NCBI RefSeq assembly: GCF_002873455.1 | Contig: NZ_MCUN01000054.1 | Coordinates: forward strand, 1-64,000 | Source: Vibrio splendidus | Lineage (GTDB): Bacteria > Pseudomonadota > Gammaproteobacteria > Enterobacterales > Vibrionaceae | Length of the DNA: 64,000 nucleotides | Reading direction: 5' to 3' | Shown: positions 8,323 to 16,953 of the stretch, one piece after another | How positions within the stretch are numbered: the first letter of the stretch is position 1 | How the letters are laid out: the number at the start of each line of letters is the position of its first letter | Notes under the pieces: generated by a model | Databases searched by the model: none | What the model was told of the DNA's origin: nothing | Seen by the model: only the letters and a program-made list of their open reading frames with translations | Made by a program: the position numbers and the translations under genes

Positions 8323-9891
8323 TTGACTGATTTTGCTGCGCGACTAAAGCAAGTTGCAACCAACCCTAAGACCTTCTCTCAATTTGGTCGTGGTGTTGAA
8401 AGGGAAACGTTACGCTACACGGAAGATGGGCATCTTGCTACAGGGCCGCACCCAAAGGCTTTGGGATCTGCGTTGATGAACGGATTGGTAACGACCGATT
8501 TTTCCGAGTCGCTATTGGAGTTTATTACGCCTGTTTCTAACGACGTTCCGACTCTTTTGAATCAGCTGTCTGATATCCATCACTTCACACAAACCAAGTT
8601 AGACGGCGAAAAAATGTGGCCGCTTTCTATGCCTTGTTACGTAGGCAGCGAAGATTACATTCAGCTAGCGCAATATGGCACTTCTAACAACGGCAAGATG
8701 AAGACTCTATATCGTGAAGGCCTAAAGCGTCGCTACGGTAGCCTGATGCAGATCATTTCAGGTGTTCACTTCAATTTCTCTTTCCCTGATAGTTTTTGGG
8801 ATAGCCTATTTGGAGAGCAAACAGAAGAAGCGCGTTGTGAGTCTAAGTCCGATGCTTACTTTGGTTTGATTCGTAACTACTACCGTTTTGGTTGGTTAAT
8901 TCCTTATTTCTTCGGTGCTTCACCTGCACTCTGTCCTTCTTTCATCAAAGGAAGAGAGACGAAACTGCCTTTTGAAAAGATTGGCGAGACACTGTACTTA
9001 CCAAAAGCAACGGCACTCCGCCTGAGCGATCTGGGCTACACCAACAGTGCTCAAAGTGTATTGAAAATTGGTTTTAATAGCCTAGACCAGTACCTTGAAG
9101 GCTTGAATCAAGCGATTCGTACACCATCAGAAGAGTTTGCTGAGATTGGCACTAAGGTTGATGGTGAGTACCGTCAGTTAAATAGCAACGTCCTGCAGAT
9201 TGAGAATGAGCTTTATGCGCCAATTCGTCCTAAGCGTGTTGCTAAAAGTGGTGAGAAACCATCGGAAGCACTGGCTCGTGCTGGTGTCGAGTACATCGAG
9301 GTTCGTTCTTTAGACGTAAACCCATTCAGCTCAATTGGTATCAATGAGCAACAAGTTCGCTTCCTCGATCTATTCTTAACTTGGAGTGTTCTATCTGACT
9401 CTGCTGAGATGGATAACTGCGAGCTTGAATGCTGGCGCGATAACTGGAATAAGGTGATCTTAGAAGGTCGTCAGGTTGGTTTAGAGCTCAAGATTGGTTG
9501 TGATGGTGAGAGACTGTCTCTGCAAGACTGGGCTAAACGTGTATTCAAAGATCTTCGTGCTATCGCTGAGTTGATGGATGCTGAGCAAGGTGGTCGTGCA
9601 TACCAAGAAACATGCGATACGCTTGAAGCTTGGATTGATAACCCAGAGCTGACCATTTCTGGCCAGTTGTTAGAAGAGACCAAGAAATTAGGTGGCTTGG
9701 GTAAAGTGGGTTGTGCGTTAGGAAAAACCTACGCTCAGCAACACAAAGCGCACCAATATAAAGTTTACTCAGCTGAGTTGATGGAAGCGGAAGTTCAACG
9801 CTCTGTGATTGCTCAGCAACAAAGTGAAGAAGCAAGCACTCAAGATTTTGACAGCTTCTTAACGGATTATTTTTCGTATTTAAAAGCATAG
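8323..9891 (+). CDS. gshA: Glutamate-cysteine ligase GshA
   Basis: Catalyses the ATP-dependent joining of L-glutamate and L-cysteine, the first and rate-limiting step of glutathione synthesis. At 522 aa it matches the gammaproteobacterial (type 1) enzyme. Recognisable stretches are FGRGVERETLRY near the N-terminus (residues 22-33), FSESLLEFITP, and GVHFNFSFPDSFW, followed by EVRSLDVNPFSSIGI, which contribute to the substrate and metal sites. The start is a TTG at 8323, giving MTDFAARLK; no in-frame ATG lies before the conserved region, and the Shine-Dalgarno is weak, suggesting modest translation. It precedes a lipoprotein gene by seven bases, then luxS, a neighbourhood known from other vibrios. 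Confidence 0.96.
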   Translation: MTDFAARLKQVATNPKTFSQFGRGVERETLRYTEDGHLATGPHPKALGSALMNGLVTTDFSESLLEFITPVSNDVPTLLNQLSDIHHFTQTKLDGEKMWPLSMPCYVGSEDYIQLAQYGTSNNGKMKTLYREGLKRRYGSLMQIISGVHFNFSFPDSFWDSLFGEQTEEARCESKSDAYFGLIRNYYRFGWLIPYFFGASPALCPSFIKGRETKLPFEKIGETLYLPKATALRLSDLGYTNSAQSVLKIGFNSLDQYLEGLNQAIRTPSEEFAEIGTKVDGEYRQLNSNVLQIENELYAPIRPKRVAKSGEKPSEALARAGVEYIEVRSLDVNPFSSIGINEQQVRFLDLFLTWSVLSDSAEMDNCELECWRDNWNKVILEGRQVGLELKIGCDGERLSLQDWAKRVFKDLRAIAELMDAEQGGRAYQETCDTLEAWIDNPELTISGQLLEETKKLGGLGKVGCALGKTYAQQHKAHQYKVYSAELMEAEVQRSVIAQQQSEEASTQDFDSFLTDYFSYLKA

Positions 9892-9898
9892 CGAGACT

Positions 9899-10552
9899 TT
9901 GGTGGAAAGGAAGCAAGCCTTATTAGGCCAGCCTAAACGCGTAAGTGGAAAATGGTTGCCTGTTGTGACTGTTGGTGTTGTCTCTAGCCTGTTGGTTGGA
10001 TGTGCAACGCCACCGCCAAAGCAGCAAGATAACTTGTGTAGCATCTTCAGAGAACACCCGTCGTGGTATGAAGATGCTCTCGATATGCAAGAAGAGTGGG
10101 GTACGCCGATCAACGTAGCGATGGCTTTTGTGAAACAAGAGAGTAGCTATCGTCATGATGCGCGCCCGCCTAAAGATTACATTCTTGGCTTTATTCCGTG
10201 GGGACGCGTGAGTAGTGCTTACGGTTATGCACAAGCTCAAGACCCTGCTTGGGAAGACTTCCAAAAGGCGACGAGTAACGGTGGCTCAAGAACTAACTTT
10301 GATGATGCATTGATGTTCATCGGTTGGTACACCAGCGAGACGCGCCGTCAGCTTGGTATCTCACTATGGGATCCGTATAACCAATATTTGGCTTATCATG
10401 AAGGTCGTGGTGGTTATAAGCGCAAGTCATACAATAGCAAACCATCATTGATTAAGGTGGCGCGCAAAGTCGAACAGCAAGCAAAAGATTATGGATGGCA
10501 GCTTAAACAGTGTCGTAAAGAACTAGAAGACAATAGAAGTTGGTTTTTCTAA
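9899..10552 (+). CDS. Lysozyme-like (SLT-type) lipoprotein
   Basis: A 217-residue predicted lipoprotein. After a long basic leader there is a hydrophobic stretch and the lipobox LVGC (cysteine at about residue 35). The body resembles a soluble lytic transglycosylase fold: VAMAFVKQESSYRHDA holds a candidate catalytic glutamate, followed by a GYAQAQ-like segment and FIGWYT. The match is distant, so peptidoglycan cleavage is an inference. Translation starts at TTG 9899 or GTG 9902; neither has a strong Shine-Dalgarno, and coupling to gshA seven bases upstream is likely. luxS follows 24 bases later. No enzyme of this type is needed for glutathione or AI-2 synthesis, so the linkage is unexplained. 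Confidence 0.75.
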   Translation: MVERKQALLGQPKRVSGKWLPVVTVGVVSSLLVGCATPPPKQQDNLCSIFREHPSWYEDALDMQEEWGTPINVAMAFVKQESSYRHDARPPKDYILGFIPWGRVSSAYGYAQAQDPAWEDFQKATSNGGSRTNFDDALMFIGWYTSETRRQLGISLWDPYNQYLAYHEGRGGYKRKSYNSKPSLIKVARKVEQQAKDYGWQLKQCRKELEDNRSWFF

Positions 10553-10576
10553 AGCCAACCGTCATGGAGAATAGCA

Positions 10577-11095
10577 ATGCCTTTATTAGATAGTTTCACT
10601 GTTGATCACACGCGCATGAACGCACCTGCAGTTCGTGTAGCTAAAACAATGCAAACCCCAAAAGGGGATACCATCACTGTGTTTGACCTGCGTTTTACTG
10701 CGCCAAACAAAGATATCCTATCTGAGAAAGGTATCCATACTCTAGAGCACCTATACGCAGGATTTATGCGTAATCAATTGAACGGTTCGGATGTAGAGAT
10801 CATCGATATTTCACCGATGGGCTGTCGTACTGGTTTCTACATGAGCCTAATTGGTACGCCTTCAGAGCAGCAAGTGGCAGACGGTTGGTTGGCTGCAATG
10901 CAAGATGTGCTGAAAGTTGAGAATCAAAATAAGATCCCTGAGCTGAACGAGTATCAATGTGGTACTGCGGCAATGCACTCTTTGGATGAAGCGAAAGATA
11001 TCGCCAACGCGATCATTGCTGCTGGTATCTCTGTAAACAAAAATGATGAACTGGCATTGCCAGAGTCGATGCTTCAAGAGCTTAAAATCGATTAA
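10577..11095 (+). CDS. luxS: S-ribosylhomocysteine lyase LuxS (AI-2 synthase)
   Basis: Splits S-ribosylhomocysteine into homocysteine and DPD, the precursor of autoinducer AI-2, so it serves both the activated methyl cycle and quorum sensing. The length (172 aa) is standard. The metal site is HTLEH (His54, Glu57, His58) with Cys128 in YQCGT as the third ligand, and Cys83 in MGCRTGF is the catalytic acid/base. GGAG precedes the ATG. It is the last gene of a gshA-lipoprotein-luxS run, followed by an unusual tandem repeat and a strong terminator. The AI-2 pathway it feeds ends at the luxR-type regulator also present in this window. Confidence 0.98.
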   Translation: MPLLDSFTVDHTRMNAPAVRVAKTMQTPKGDTITVFDLRFTAPNKDILSEKGIHTLEHLYAGFMRNQLNGSDVEIIDISPMGCRTGFYMSLIGTPSEQQVADGWLAAMQDVLKVENQNKIPELNEYQCGTAAMHSLDEAKDIANAIIAAGISVNKNDELALPESMLQELKID

Positions 11096-11108
11096 TCACT
11101 TTTCTTCA

Positions 11109-11172
11109 CTTTAGACGCATTTCATTTTAGATGCGCTTCACTCTAGATACATTTCATTCTAGAGATAGAGCG
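11109..11172 (+). repeat. 16-bp imperfect tandem repeat downstream of luxS
   Basis: Consecutive 16-base units run CTTTAGACGCATTTCA (11109), TTTTAGATGCGCTTCA (11125), CTCTAGATACATTTCA (11141) and a decayed fourth copy TTCTAGAGATAGAGCG (11157). The period is exact and the core is YTAGAYRC followed by TTCA. It lies in the untranslated 3' region of luxS, before the terminator. Confidence 0.8.
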
Positions 11173-11183
11173 AGTTAGGTATT

Positions 11184-11216
11184 AAAAAGGCCCGGTTCAA
11201 TGAACCGGGCCTTTTT
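11184..11216. terminator. Bidirectional terminator between luxS and yfjD
   Basis: AAAAAGGCCCGGTTCA pairs with TGAACCGGGCCTTTTT. The flanking A-run and T-run make it functional for both converging genes. Confidence 0.93.
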
Positions 11217-11298
11217 CGTCAACGTATTTTAGATCTAGGCAGTTGTCGCATGTGAGTTTGTGATTACTCACTTATTATCCCAGTCCTGCAAACCACTT

Positions 11299-12570
11299 TT
11301 ATCCGTTAACGATCTGTGGGAACACGCGAACGAGCTTGATACGGTTCTCTTCGAGTTCAACAATCTCCATTGGATGACTCGCAACCTGAACACTCAGGTG
11401 ACTCTCAGGAATGTCTTCAAGGTGTTCCAGTATTAAACCATTAAGTGTTCTTGGGCCATTTGTAGGTAGTGTCCACTGCAAGCCTTTGTTTATGTCACGG
11501 ATATTGGCGCTGCCTTCAATCAAGAAGCTGCCATCGCTTTGCGGTGTGATCTCTTCAGATAAGCTTGGTGCAATTGAGGTCGTAAACTCACCAACGATTT
11601 CTTCTAGAATATCTTCAAGGGTAACCAAGCCGTTGATATCGCCATACTCATCCACAATCAATCCGATACGTTGTTTATTACGCTGAAATTTAAGCAGTTG
11701 AATGTTGAGTGGTGTCGCTTCAGGAATAAAGTAGATCTCATCTGCTGCACGCAATAGTGTCTCTTTATTGAATTCGTTCTTTTCAAGCATCAAGCGGTAA
11801 GCTTCTCGTAACCTAAGCATGCCAACCACTTCATCTATCTGGTCACGATACAACACAATACGACCGTGAGGCGAGTGAGTTAATTGGCGAACGATAGATT
11901 TCCAGTCATCATTGATGTCGATGCCAGTGATTTCATTTCGAGGCACCATGATATCGTTTACGGTCACGTGCTCTAAATCTAAAATAGAAACCAACATATC
12001 TTGGTGGCGCTGAGGTATCAGGCTTCCCGCTTCATTTACCACGGTTCTGAGCTCTTCAGAGCTTAAGTGGTCGGTCGCATCGTGGCTGGCTTTGACACCT
12101 AAGATACGAATAAAACCGTTGGTAATGAAGTTCACCAATATCACCAATGGTGACAGTACCTTCATCAGTATCATCAAAAGGATACTACTGGCGTAAGAGA
12201 CACGTTCTGGAAACAGAGAAGCGATAGTTTTTGGGGTTACTTCGGCAAACACGAGGATCACGAGAGTCAGGACACCGGTAGCAATCGCTACGCCGATATC
12301 CCCGTAGATGCGCATACCAAGAATAGTCGCGATCGCAGACGCAAGAATGTTGACGAGATTGTTGCCGATGAGAATAAGGCCGATCAATCTGTCTGGGCGG
12401 TTCAGAAGTTTTTCTACGCGTTTGGCACCTTTATGACCCGTATTGGCCAAGTGCTTTAAACGGTAGCGGTTCAAGGACATCATGCCCGTTTCAGAACCTG
12501 AGAAATAACCAGAAATTACAATGAGACACGCGAGTAGCGCAAATAAGATACCCGTTGATATGTCGTCCAA
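11299..12570 (-). CDS. yfjD: CNNM/CBS-domain transporter-like protein, YfjD family
   Basis: A 423-residue inner-membrane protein of the CorB/CNNM family, implicated in magnesium or other divalent-cation handling. The N-terminal DUF21 (CNNM) membrane domain covers about residues 5-190, including FSGSETGMMSLNR and the GNNLVNILASA helix. A pair of CBS domains follows from about 200 to 335 (VNDIMVPRNEI, then LVTLEDILEEIVGE), and a CorC_HlyC domain ends the protein. It lies downstream of ypjD on the same strand, opposite ffh, the same trio arrangement seen in E. coli (yfjD-ypjD-ffh). The transported ion is not determined by sequence. Confidence 0.9.
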   Translation of the reverse strand: MDDISTGILFALLACLIVISGYFSGSETGMMSLNRYRLKHLANTGHKGAKRVEKLLNRPDRLIGLILIGNNLVNILASAIATILGMRIYGDIGVAIATGVLTLVILVFAEVTPKTIASLFPERVSYASSILLMILMKVLSPLVILVNFITNGFIRILGVKASHDATDHLSSEELRTVVNEAGSLIPQRHQDMLVSILDLEHVTVNDIMVPRNEITGIDINDDWKSIVRQLTHSPHGRIVLYRDQIDEVVGMLRLREAYRLMLEKNEFNKETLLRAADEIYFIPEATPLNIQLLKFQRNKQRIGLIVDEYGDINGLVTLEDILEEIVGEFTTSIAPSLSEEITPQSDGSFLIEGSANIRDINKGLQWTLPTNGPRTLNGLILEHLEDIPESHLSVQVASHPMEIVELEENRIKLVRVFPQIVNG

Positions 12571-12659
12571 AACTATTCTTTTCCTATTTGTGTATCTTGA
12601 TTAATTTATGACCGAACATGGTCGAGATGTCAATTGAATCTAACGGACTCAATATTTTA

Positions 12660-12686
12660 AAGGCAAGGTGTGTGAGACCTTGCCTT
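12660..12686 (-). terminator. Hairpin downstream of ypjD
   Basis: AAGGCAAGGT (12660-12669) pairs with ACCTTGCCTT (12677-12686). On the minus strand it is followed by TTAAAATATT, a poor T-tract, so it may only partly uncouple ypjD from yfjD. Confidence 0.55.
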
Positions 12687-12697
12687 CATTTTACAGA

Positions 12698-13501
12698 CTA
12701 ATTCAGGATGATTTCCTGAACGAAGCGGCTACCGAAGTAGGCTAATGTGAGCATGCTGGCACCGGCAAGTGCGAACCAAGTGACTTTTTGTCCACGCCAA
12801 CCTTTTTGATAGTGACCCCATAGAAGGATAGAGTAGATAACCCAAGCAATAAAAGACAATACAGCCTTGTGTGCTTTTCCTTGAGCAAACATATCTTGTA
12901 CGAAGATAAGGCCAGTCAATAAAGTACCTGTTAATAAGCCATTACCGATCAGAATGATCTTGAAAAGTTGTCTTTCCACCATCATTAAAGGAGGTAGGTT
13001 AGGGTTTATCACTAACGCTTTTTTCTTTTTAAGTTTGTGATCTAGCCACGCGAGTTGCAGAGCGTATAGCGCGCCGATAGTCAGTGTCGCGTATGAGAAC
13101 AAAGCCAAAGAGATGTGCAGTAGCAGCTTTGGGTCATTCTCTAGATGTTTGATGAACGTGCTTGAAAGAAAAGTGGCAGCCATTAGATTTAGAGCAGCAA
13201 AGCTATAAACAACTGGCAAGATGAACCACAAACGGGTTTTGAGCATAGCACCGCTCATTACCAGAGATATGATTAAACTGATTAATGAAGCAACGTTTAA
13301 GATACTGAGGTTTTGACCACTGGCATTAAAAATCAAATCGCCAAGCAACCAAGCATGGAAAGCTAAAGCAAGTAATGCGCTGATAAACACCGTTTTTACA
13401 CGGATTCCTGTTTGGTGCACGAGACCTGGAATGATCGTGGAAATCGCCATTGTATAAAGAAAGGCTGCTGCGATCGCAATAAGACTGTCCATGGTATCCA
13501 T
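12698..13501 (-). CDS. ypjD: Cytochrome c assembly-like inner-membrane protein YpjD
   Basis: A 267-residue protein with about eight membrane segments, belonging to the CcsA/CcmC-like family named for haem handling in cytochrome c maturation. In enterobacteria the homologue YpjD is encoded next to ffh and yfjD, as here; its real job is not established and a direct role in cytochrome c assembly is doubtful. Two in-frame starts, at 13501 and 13492, lie close together and neither has a strong Shine-Dalgarno. It diverges from ffh across about 190 bases, which must hold both promoters. Confidence 0.85.
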   Translation of the reverse strand: MDTMDSLIAIAAAFLYTMAISTIIPGLVHQTGIRVKTVFISALLALAFHAWLLGDLIFNASGQNLSILNVASLISLIISLVMSGAMLKTRLWFILPVVYSFAALNLMAATFLSSTFIKHLENDPKLLLHISLALFSYATLTIGALYALQLAWLDHKLKKKKALVINPNLPPLMMVERQLFKIILIGNGLLTGTLLTGLIFVQDMFAQGKAHKAVLSFIAWVIYSILLWGHYQKGWRGQKVTWFALAGASMLTLAYFGSRFVQEIILN

Positions 13502-13692
13502 TTAAATGATTACTAATTGACGAATTATACCTCGCATCGCTCTTTGGGGCTATGGTGAACCTCATTCAATTCCAAGTGAATAATGTCTCACATCACAAGC
13601 GTGGATGATTAACGCTCTACAACGGGTATGACTCTAATCCGCGCTAATGTATACTCACAGTAATAGTCGCAGTTTTGAGCGAAGAGAAAACT

Positions 13693-15087
13693 ATGTTTGA
13701 TAATTTAACGGATCGTCTATCCAAAACGCTGAAGAACATCAGCGGTAAAGGTCGTCTGACCGAAGACAATATAAAAGAGACGCTGCGTGAAGTACGTATG
13801 GCGCTACTTGAAGCCGACGTTGCACTGCCAGTTGTCCGCGATTTTGTTAAGCGCGTAAAAGAAGGCGCTGTAGGTGTTGAGGTTTCTAAATCTCTAACAC
13901 CGGGTCAAGAATTCATTAAGATCGTTCAAGCTGAACTTGAAGCGGTGATGGGTGAGTCTAACGAGGCTCTTGACCTAGCAGCACAGCCGCCAGCCGTTAT
14001 TTTAATGGCAGGTCTACAAGGTGCGGGTAAAACCACATCGGTAGGTAAGCTATCTAAGCTTCTGACTGAACGTGACAAGAAGAAAGTTTTGGTTGTGTCT
14101 GCCGACGTTTACCGTCCAGCGGCGATCAAACAACTTGAAACGTTAGCAAGTGATGTTGGCGTCGACTTCTTCCCGTCTTCAGCTGATCAAAAGCCTCTCG
14201 ATATTGCAAACGCTGCAATCGACCACGCGAAGAAGAAATTCTACGATGTGCTAATTGTCGATACTGCCGGTCGTTTGGCTATCGATGAAGAGATGATGGG
14301 CGAAATCAAAGAGCTTCATACTGCCATTAAACCAGTAGAGACTCTGTTCGTTGTTGATGCAATGACAGGTCAAGATGCTGCGAATACGGCTAAAGCCTTT
14401 GGTGATACGCTACCACTAACCGGTGTTATCTTGACGAAAGTTGATGGTGATGCGCGAGGTGGTGCTGCACTGTCTGTTCGTCATATCACAGGCAAACCGA
14501 TTAAATTCTTAGGTGTTGGTGAAAAGACTGACGCACTAGAACCATTCCACCCAGATCGTGTTGCTTCTCGTATCCTAGGTATGGGCGATGTACTGTCTCT
14601 TATTGAAGATCTACAGAAAAACGTTGATACCGAGAAAGCAGAGAAACTGGCGAAGAAGTTCAAAGAGAAGAAAGGCTTTGACCTTGAAGACTTCCGTGAG
14701 CAGCTTGGTCAGATGAAAAACATGGGCGGCATGATGGGCATGATGGATAAGCTTCCAGGTATGTCTCAGCTACCAGACAACGTTAAAGATAAAGTTGATG
14801 ACAAGATGTTCAAGCAAATGGAAGCAATCATCAACTCTATGACAATGAAAGAGCGCCAGCGTCCAGATCTAATCAAAGGCTCACGCAAAAAGCGTATTGC
14901 TGCAGGTTCTGGTACGCAGGTACAAGATGTAAACCGCATGCTTAAACAGTTCACCCAAATGCAGAAGATGATGAAGAAAATGCAGAAAGGTGGAATGAAA
15001 GGCATGATGCGCAACATGCAAGGCATGATGGGCGGCGGTGGAGGTATGGGCGGAATGGGTGGTGGTTTTAACCCGTTTGGTCGATAA
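13693..15087 (+). CDS. ffh: Signal recognition particle protein Ffh
   Basis: SRP54-type GTPase that binds 4.5S RNA and signal sequences of nascent membrane proteins and delivers ribosomes to FtsY. The N domain (LTDRLSKTLKNISGKGRL) is followed by the G domain with P-loop GLQGAGKTT, the DTAGRL motif and TKVDGDARGG. The C-terminal M domain is extremely methionine-rich and ends in a Gly/Met tail (MGGGGGMGGMGGG), forming the signal-binding groove. The start at 13693 gives the conserved MFDNLTDRL (464 aa); a TTG at 13675 would add six residues and is not favoured. A terminator separates it from the rpsP operon. Confidence 0.98.
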   Translation: MFDNLTDRLSKTLKNISGKGRLTEDNIKETLREVRMALLEADVALPVVRDFVKRVKEGAVGVEVSKSLTPGQEFIKIVQAELEAVMGESNEALDLAAQPPAVILMAGLQGAGKTTSVGKLSKLLTERDKKKVLVVSADVYRPAAIKQLETLASDVGVDFFPSSADQKPLDIANAAIDHAKKKFYDVLIVDTAGRLAIDEEMMGEIKELHTAIKPVETLFVVDAMTGQDAANTAKAFGDTLPLTGVILTKVDGDARGGAALSVRHITGKPIKFLGVGEKTDALEPFHPDRVASRILGMGDVLSLIEDLQKNVDTEKAEKLAKKFKEKKGFDLEDFREQLGQMKNMGGMMGMMDKLPGMSQLPDNVKDKVDDKMFKQMEAIINSMTMKERQRPDLIKGSRKKRIAAGSGTQVQDVNRMLKQFTQMQKMMKKMQKGGMKGMMRNMQGMMGGGGGMGGMGGGFNPFGR

Positions 15088-15192
15088 TCTACAAATGTAA
15101 GCTTTAGCTACGTTACTTTTCATAGTGTTAGCCGTGTCACAGAAAGTGTACGGTTGCTATGTTGGTGAAAAAATAGCTAAAGCCCTTGCATT

Positions 15193-15229
15193 GCCCCGGA
15201 ATAAGAGTAAAATTCCGGGGCTTTAATTT
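15193..15229 (+). terminator. Terminator after ffh
   Basis: GCCCCGGAAT pairs with ATTCCGGGGC around AAGAGTAAA, followed by TTTAATTT. Confidence 0.9.
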
Positions 15230-15265
15230 GGCACGAGACCCCAAGCTATTTAGTATACTTGGGGT
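15228..15265 (+). promoter_or_regulatory. rpsP operon leader: second dyad and possible promoter
   Basis: ACCCCAAG (15238-15245) pairs with CTTGGGGT (15258-15265). A -10-like TATACT lies at 15254-15259, and TTGGCA at 15228-15233 is 20 bases away, longer than ideal. The segment could be a promoter, an attenuator followed by TAATTATTTTATT, or both. It is the only candidate start for rpsP-rimM-trmD-rplS after the ffh terminator. Confidence 0.4.
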
Positions 15266-15298
15266 TAATTATTTTATTAAGAAAGCAAAGAGGACGAC

Positions 15299-15547
15299 AT
15301 GGTAACCATTCGTTTGGCACGTCACGGTGCAAAGAAGCGCCCATTTTATCAAATCGTAGTTGCGGATAGCCGTAACTCTGTAACTGGCCGTTTCATCGAG
15401 AAAGTAGGTTTCTTTAACCCTACTGCTCAAGGTCAAGAAGAAGGTCTACGTCTAGACCTAGATCGTGTTAACCACTGGGTTGGTCAAGGCGCATCTCTAT
15501 CTGATCGTGTAGCTAAGCTAGTTAAAGACGCTCAAAAAGCGGCTTAA
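15299..15547 (+). CDS. rpsP: 30S ribosomal protein bS16
   Basis: Small-subunit protein (82 aa) that binds 16S rRNA early in assembly and stabilises the central and 5' domains. The N-terminus MVTIRLARHGAKKRPFYQIV and the SRNSVTGRFIEKVGFFNP segment are diagnostic. AGAGGACG precedes the ATG. It heads the conserved operon rpsP-rimM-trmD-rplS, in which ribosome assembly and tRNA modification genes are co-transcribed. Confidence 0.98.
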   Translation: MVTIRLARHGAKKRPFYQIVVADSRNSVTGRFIEKVGFFNPTAQGQEEGLRLDLDRVNHWVGQGASLSDRVAKLVKDAQKAA

Positions 15548-15571
15548 TTCTTTTTTAAAGAGAAATAGCTT

Positions 15572-16126
15572 ATGTCGATGAAGGGTAAAGAAACGATGAG
15601 CGAGCAAAACAATAGAATTGTCATGGGTAAACTTGGGTCTACCTATGGTATTCGTGGCTGGCTTAAAGTGTTCTCCTACACAGACAATGCTGAAAGCATA
15701 TTTGATTACAGCCCTTGGTATTTAAACCAAAAGGGCAAGTGGGTTGAGTACAACGTTGAGAGCTGGAAACGTCATGGCCAAGGTTATGTATGTAAGCTAG
15801 CGGGATTAGATGTTCGTGAAGACGCGCAACTGATGACTAACTTTGAAATTGCTATTGACCCTGCTTCGTTACCTGAATTGTCAGAAGATGAATTCTACTG
15901 GCGCGAATTGTTCGGTATGCAAGTTTTTACCACTAAAGGTTACGACCTTGGTGAGGTCACTGACCTATTAGAAACTGGCTCGAATGATGTTCTAGTAATT
16001 AAAGCAAATCTTAAAGATGCTTTTGGCCAAAAGGAACGGTTAGTACCGTACCTTGAAGAGCAAGTGATCAAGAAAGTTGATCGCGAAGCTCGCCGGATCG
16101 AAGTTGACTGGGATCCTGGATTCTAA
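15572..16126 (+). CDS. rimM: Ribosome maturation factor RimM
   Basis: Binds uS19 and assists late maturation of the 30S head. The N-terminal RimM domain starts at IVMGKLGSTYGIRGWLKVFSY and the C-terminal PRC-barrel-like half includes LPELSEDEFYWRELFGMQV, followed by LETGSNDVLVIKAN. From 15572 the protein is 184 aa, with AAAGAG nine bases upstream. A second in-frame ATG at 15596 (MSEQNNR) would give 176 aa and cannot be excluded, though its upstream sequence is a weaker ribosome-binding site. It starts 24 bases after rpsP, in the same operon. Confidence 0.97.
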   Translation: MSMKGKETMSEQNNRIVMGKLGSTYGIRGWLKVFSYTDNAESIFDYSPWYLNQKGKWVEYNVESWKRHGQGYVCKLAGLDVREDAQLMTNFEIAIDPASLPELSEDEFYWRELFGMQVFTTKGYDLGEVTDLLETGSNDVLVIKANLKDAFGQKERLVPYLEEQVIKKVDREARRIEVDWDPGF

Positions 16127-16152
16127 CTCCAAATTACAGAGCGAGAGAACAC

Positions 16153-16911
16153 ATGTGGGTTGGCGTAATTAGCCTGTTTCCTGAAATGTTCCGTTCTGTT
16201 ACTGATTTTGGAGTAACAGGTCAAGCGGTTAAGAAGGGTCTTTTATCTATTGAGACATGGAATCCTCGCGATTTCACTCATGATAAACATCGCACTGTTG
16301 ATGACAGACCCTACGGTGGTGGTCCTGGCATGTTAATGATGGTTCAGCCTTTGCGCGATGCTATCAAAACTGCCAAGCAAGCAGCACCGGGTAAGACGAA
16401 AGTTATCTATCTTTCACCTCAAGGTCGTAAACTCGACCAGCAAGGTGTTGAAGAGCTGGCTACAAATGAGAACATCGTTCTAATTTGTGGGCGCTACGAA
16501 GGGGTAGATGAGCGTATCATTCAATCTGAAGTTGACGAAGAATGGTCAATTGGTGATTTTGTGATGACGGGTGGTGAACTACCAGCCATGACGTTGATTG
16601 ATTCAGTTTCTCGGTTTGTTCCGGGTGTACTTGGAGATTTCGCGTCAGCAGAAGAGGATTCTTTTGCCAATGGTTTGCTAGATTGCCCTCATTATACGCG
16701 TCCTGAAGTGTTAGATGGAAAAGATGTACCTAGCGTACTGAAATCTGGAAACCACAAGGATATTCGTCTCTGGCGGTTGAAACAATCGTTGGGCCGAACT
16801 TGGCTAAGAAGACCAGAACTCCTGGAAAACCTAGCTCTGACTGACGAACAGGAACAATTACTGGCTGAATTCATTAAAGAGCATCGCTCTGTAACGAAAA
16901 GCAAGCAGTAA
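16153..16911 (+). CDS. trmD: tRNA (guanine37-N1)-methyltransferase TrmD
   Basis: Methylates G37 next to the anticodon using S-adenosylmethionine, which prevents +1 frameshifting. At 252 aa it has the usual length. The SPOUT trefoil knot is visible in VIYLSPQGRKLDQ, LICGRYEGVDER and WSIGDFVMTGGELPAM; the C-terminal domain holds SGNHKDIRLWRLKQSLGRTW. Translation initiates at ATG 16153 (MWVGVISLFPEMF), preceded by the weak GAGAG. Third gene of the rpsP operon. Confidence 0.98.
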   Translation: MWVGVISLFPEMFRSVTDFGVTGQAVKKGLLSIETWNPRDFTHDKHRTVDDRPYGGGPGMLMMVQPLRDAIKTAKQAAPGKTKVIYLSPQGRKLDQQGVEELATNENIVLICGRYEGVDERIIQSEVDEEWSIGDFVMTGGELPAMTLIDSVSRFVPGVLGDFASAEEDSFANGLLDCPHYTRPEVLDGKDVPSVLKSGNHKDIRLWRLKQSLGRTWLRRPELLENLALTDEQEQLLAEFIKEHRSVTKSKQ

Positions 16912-16953
16912 CCTATTAAATTTAGTATCAGTTTATTCTAGGAATTTATACAA

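Noticed and set aside
11109..11172. CRISPR array
   Set aside because: Units are 16 bases, contiguous and without spacers, and no cas genes are present.
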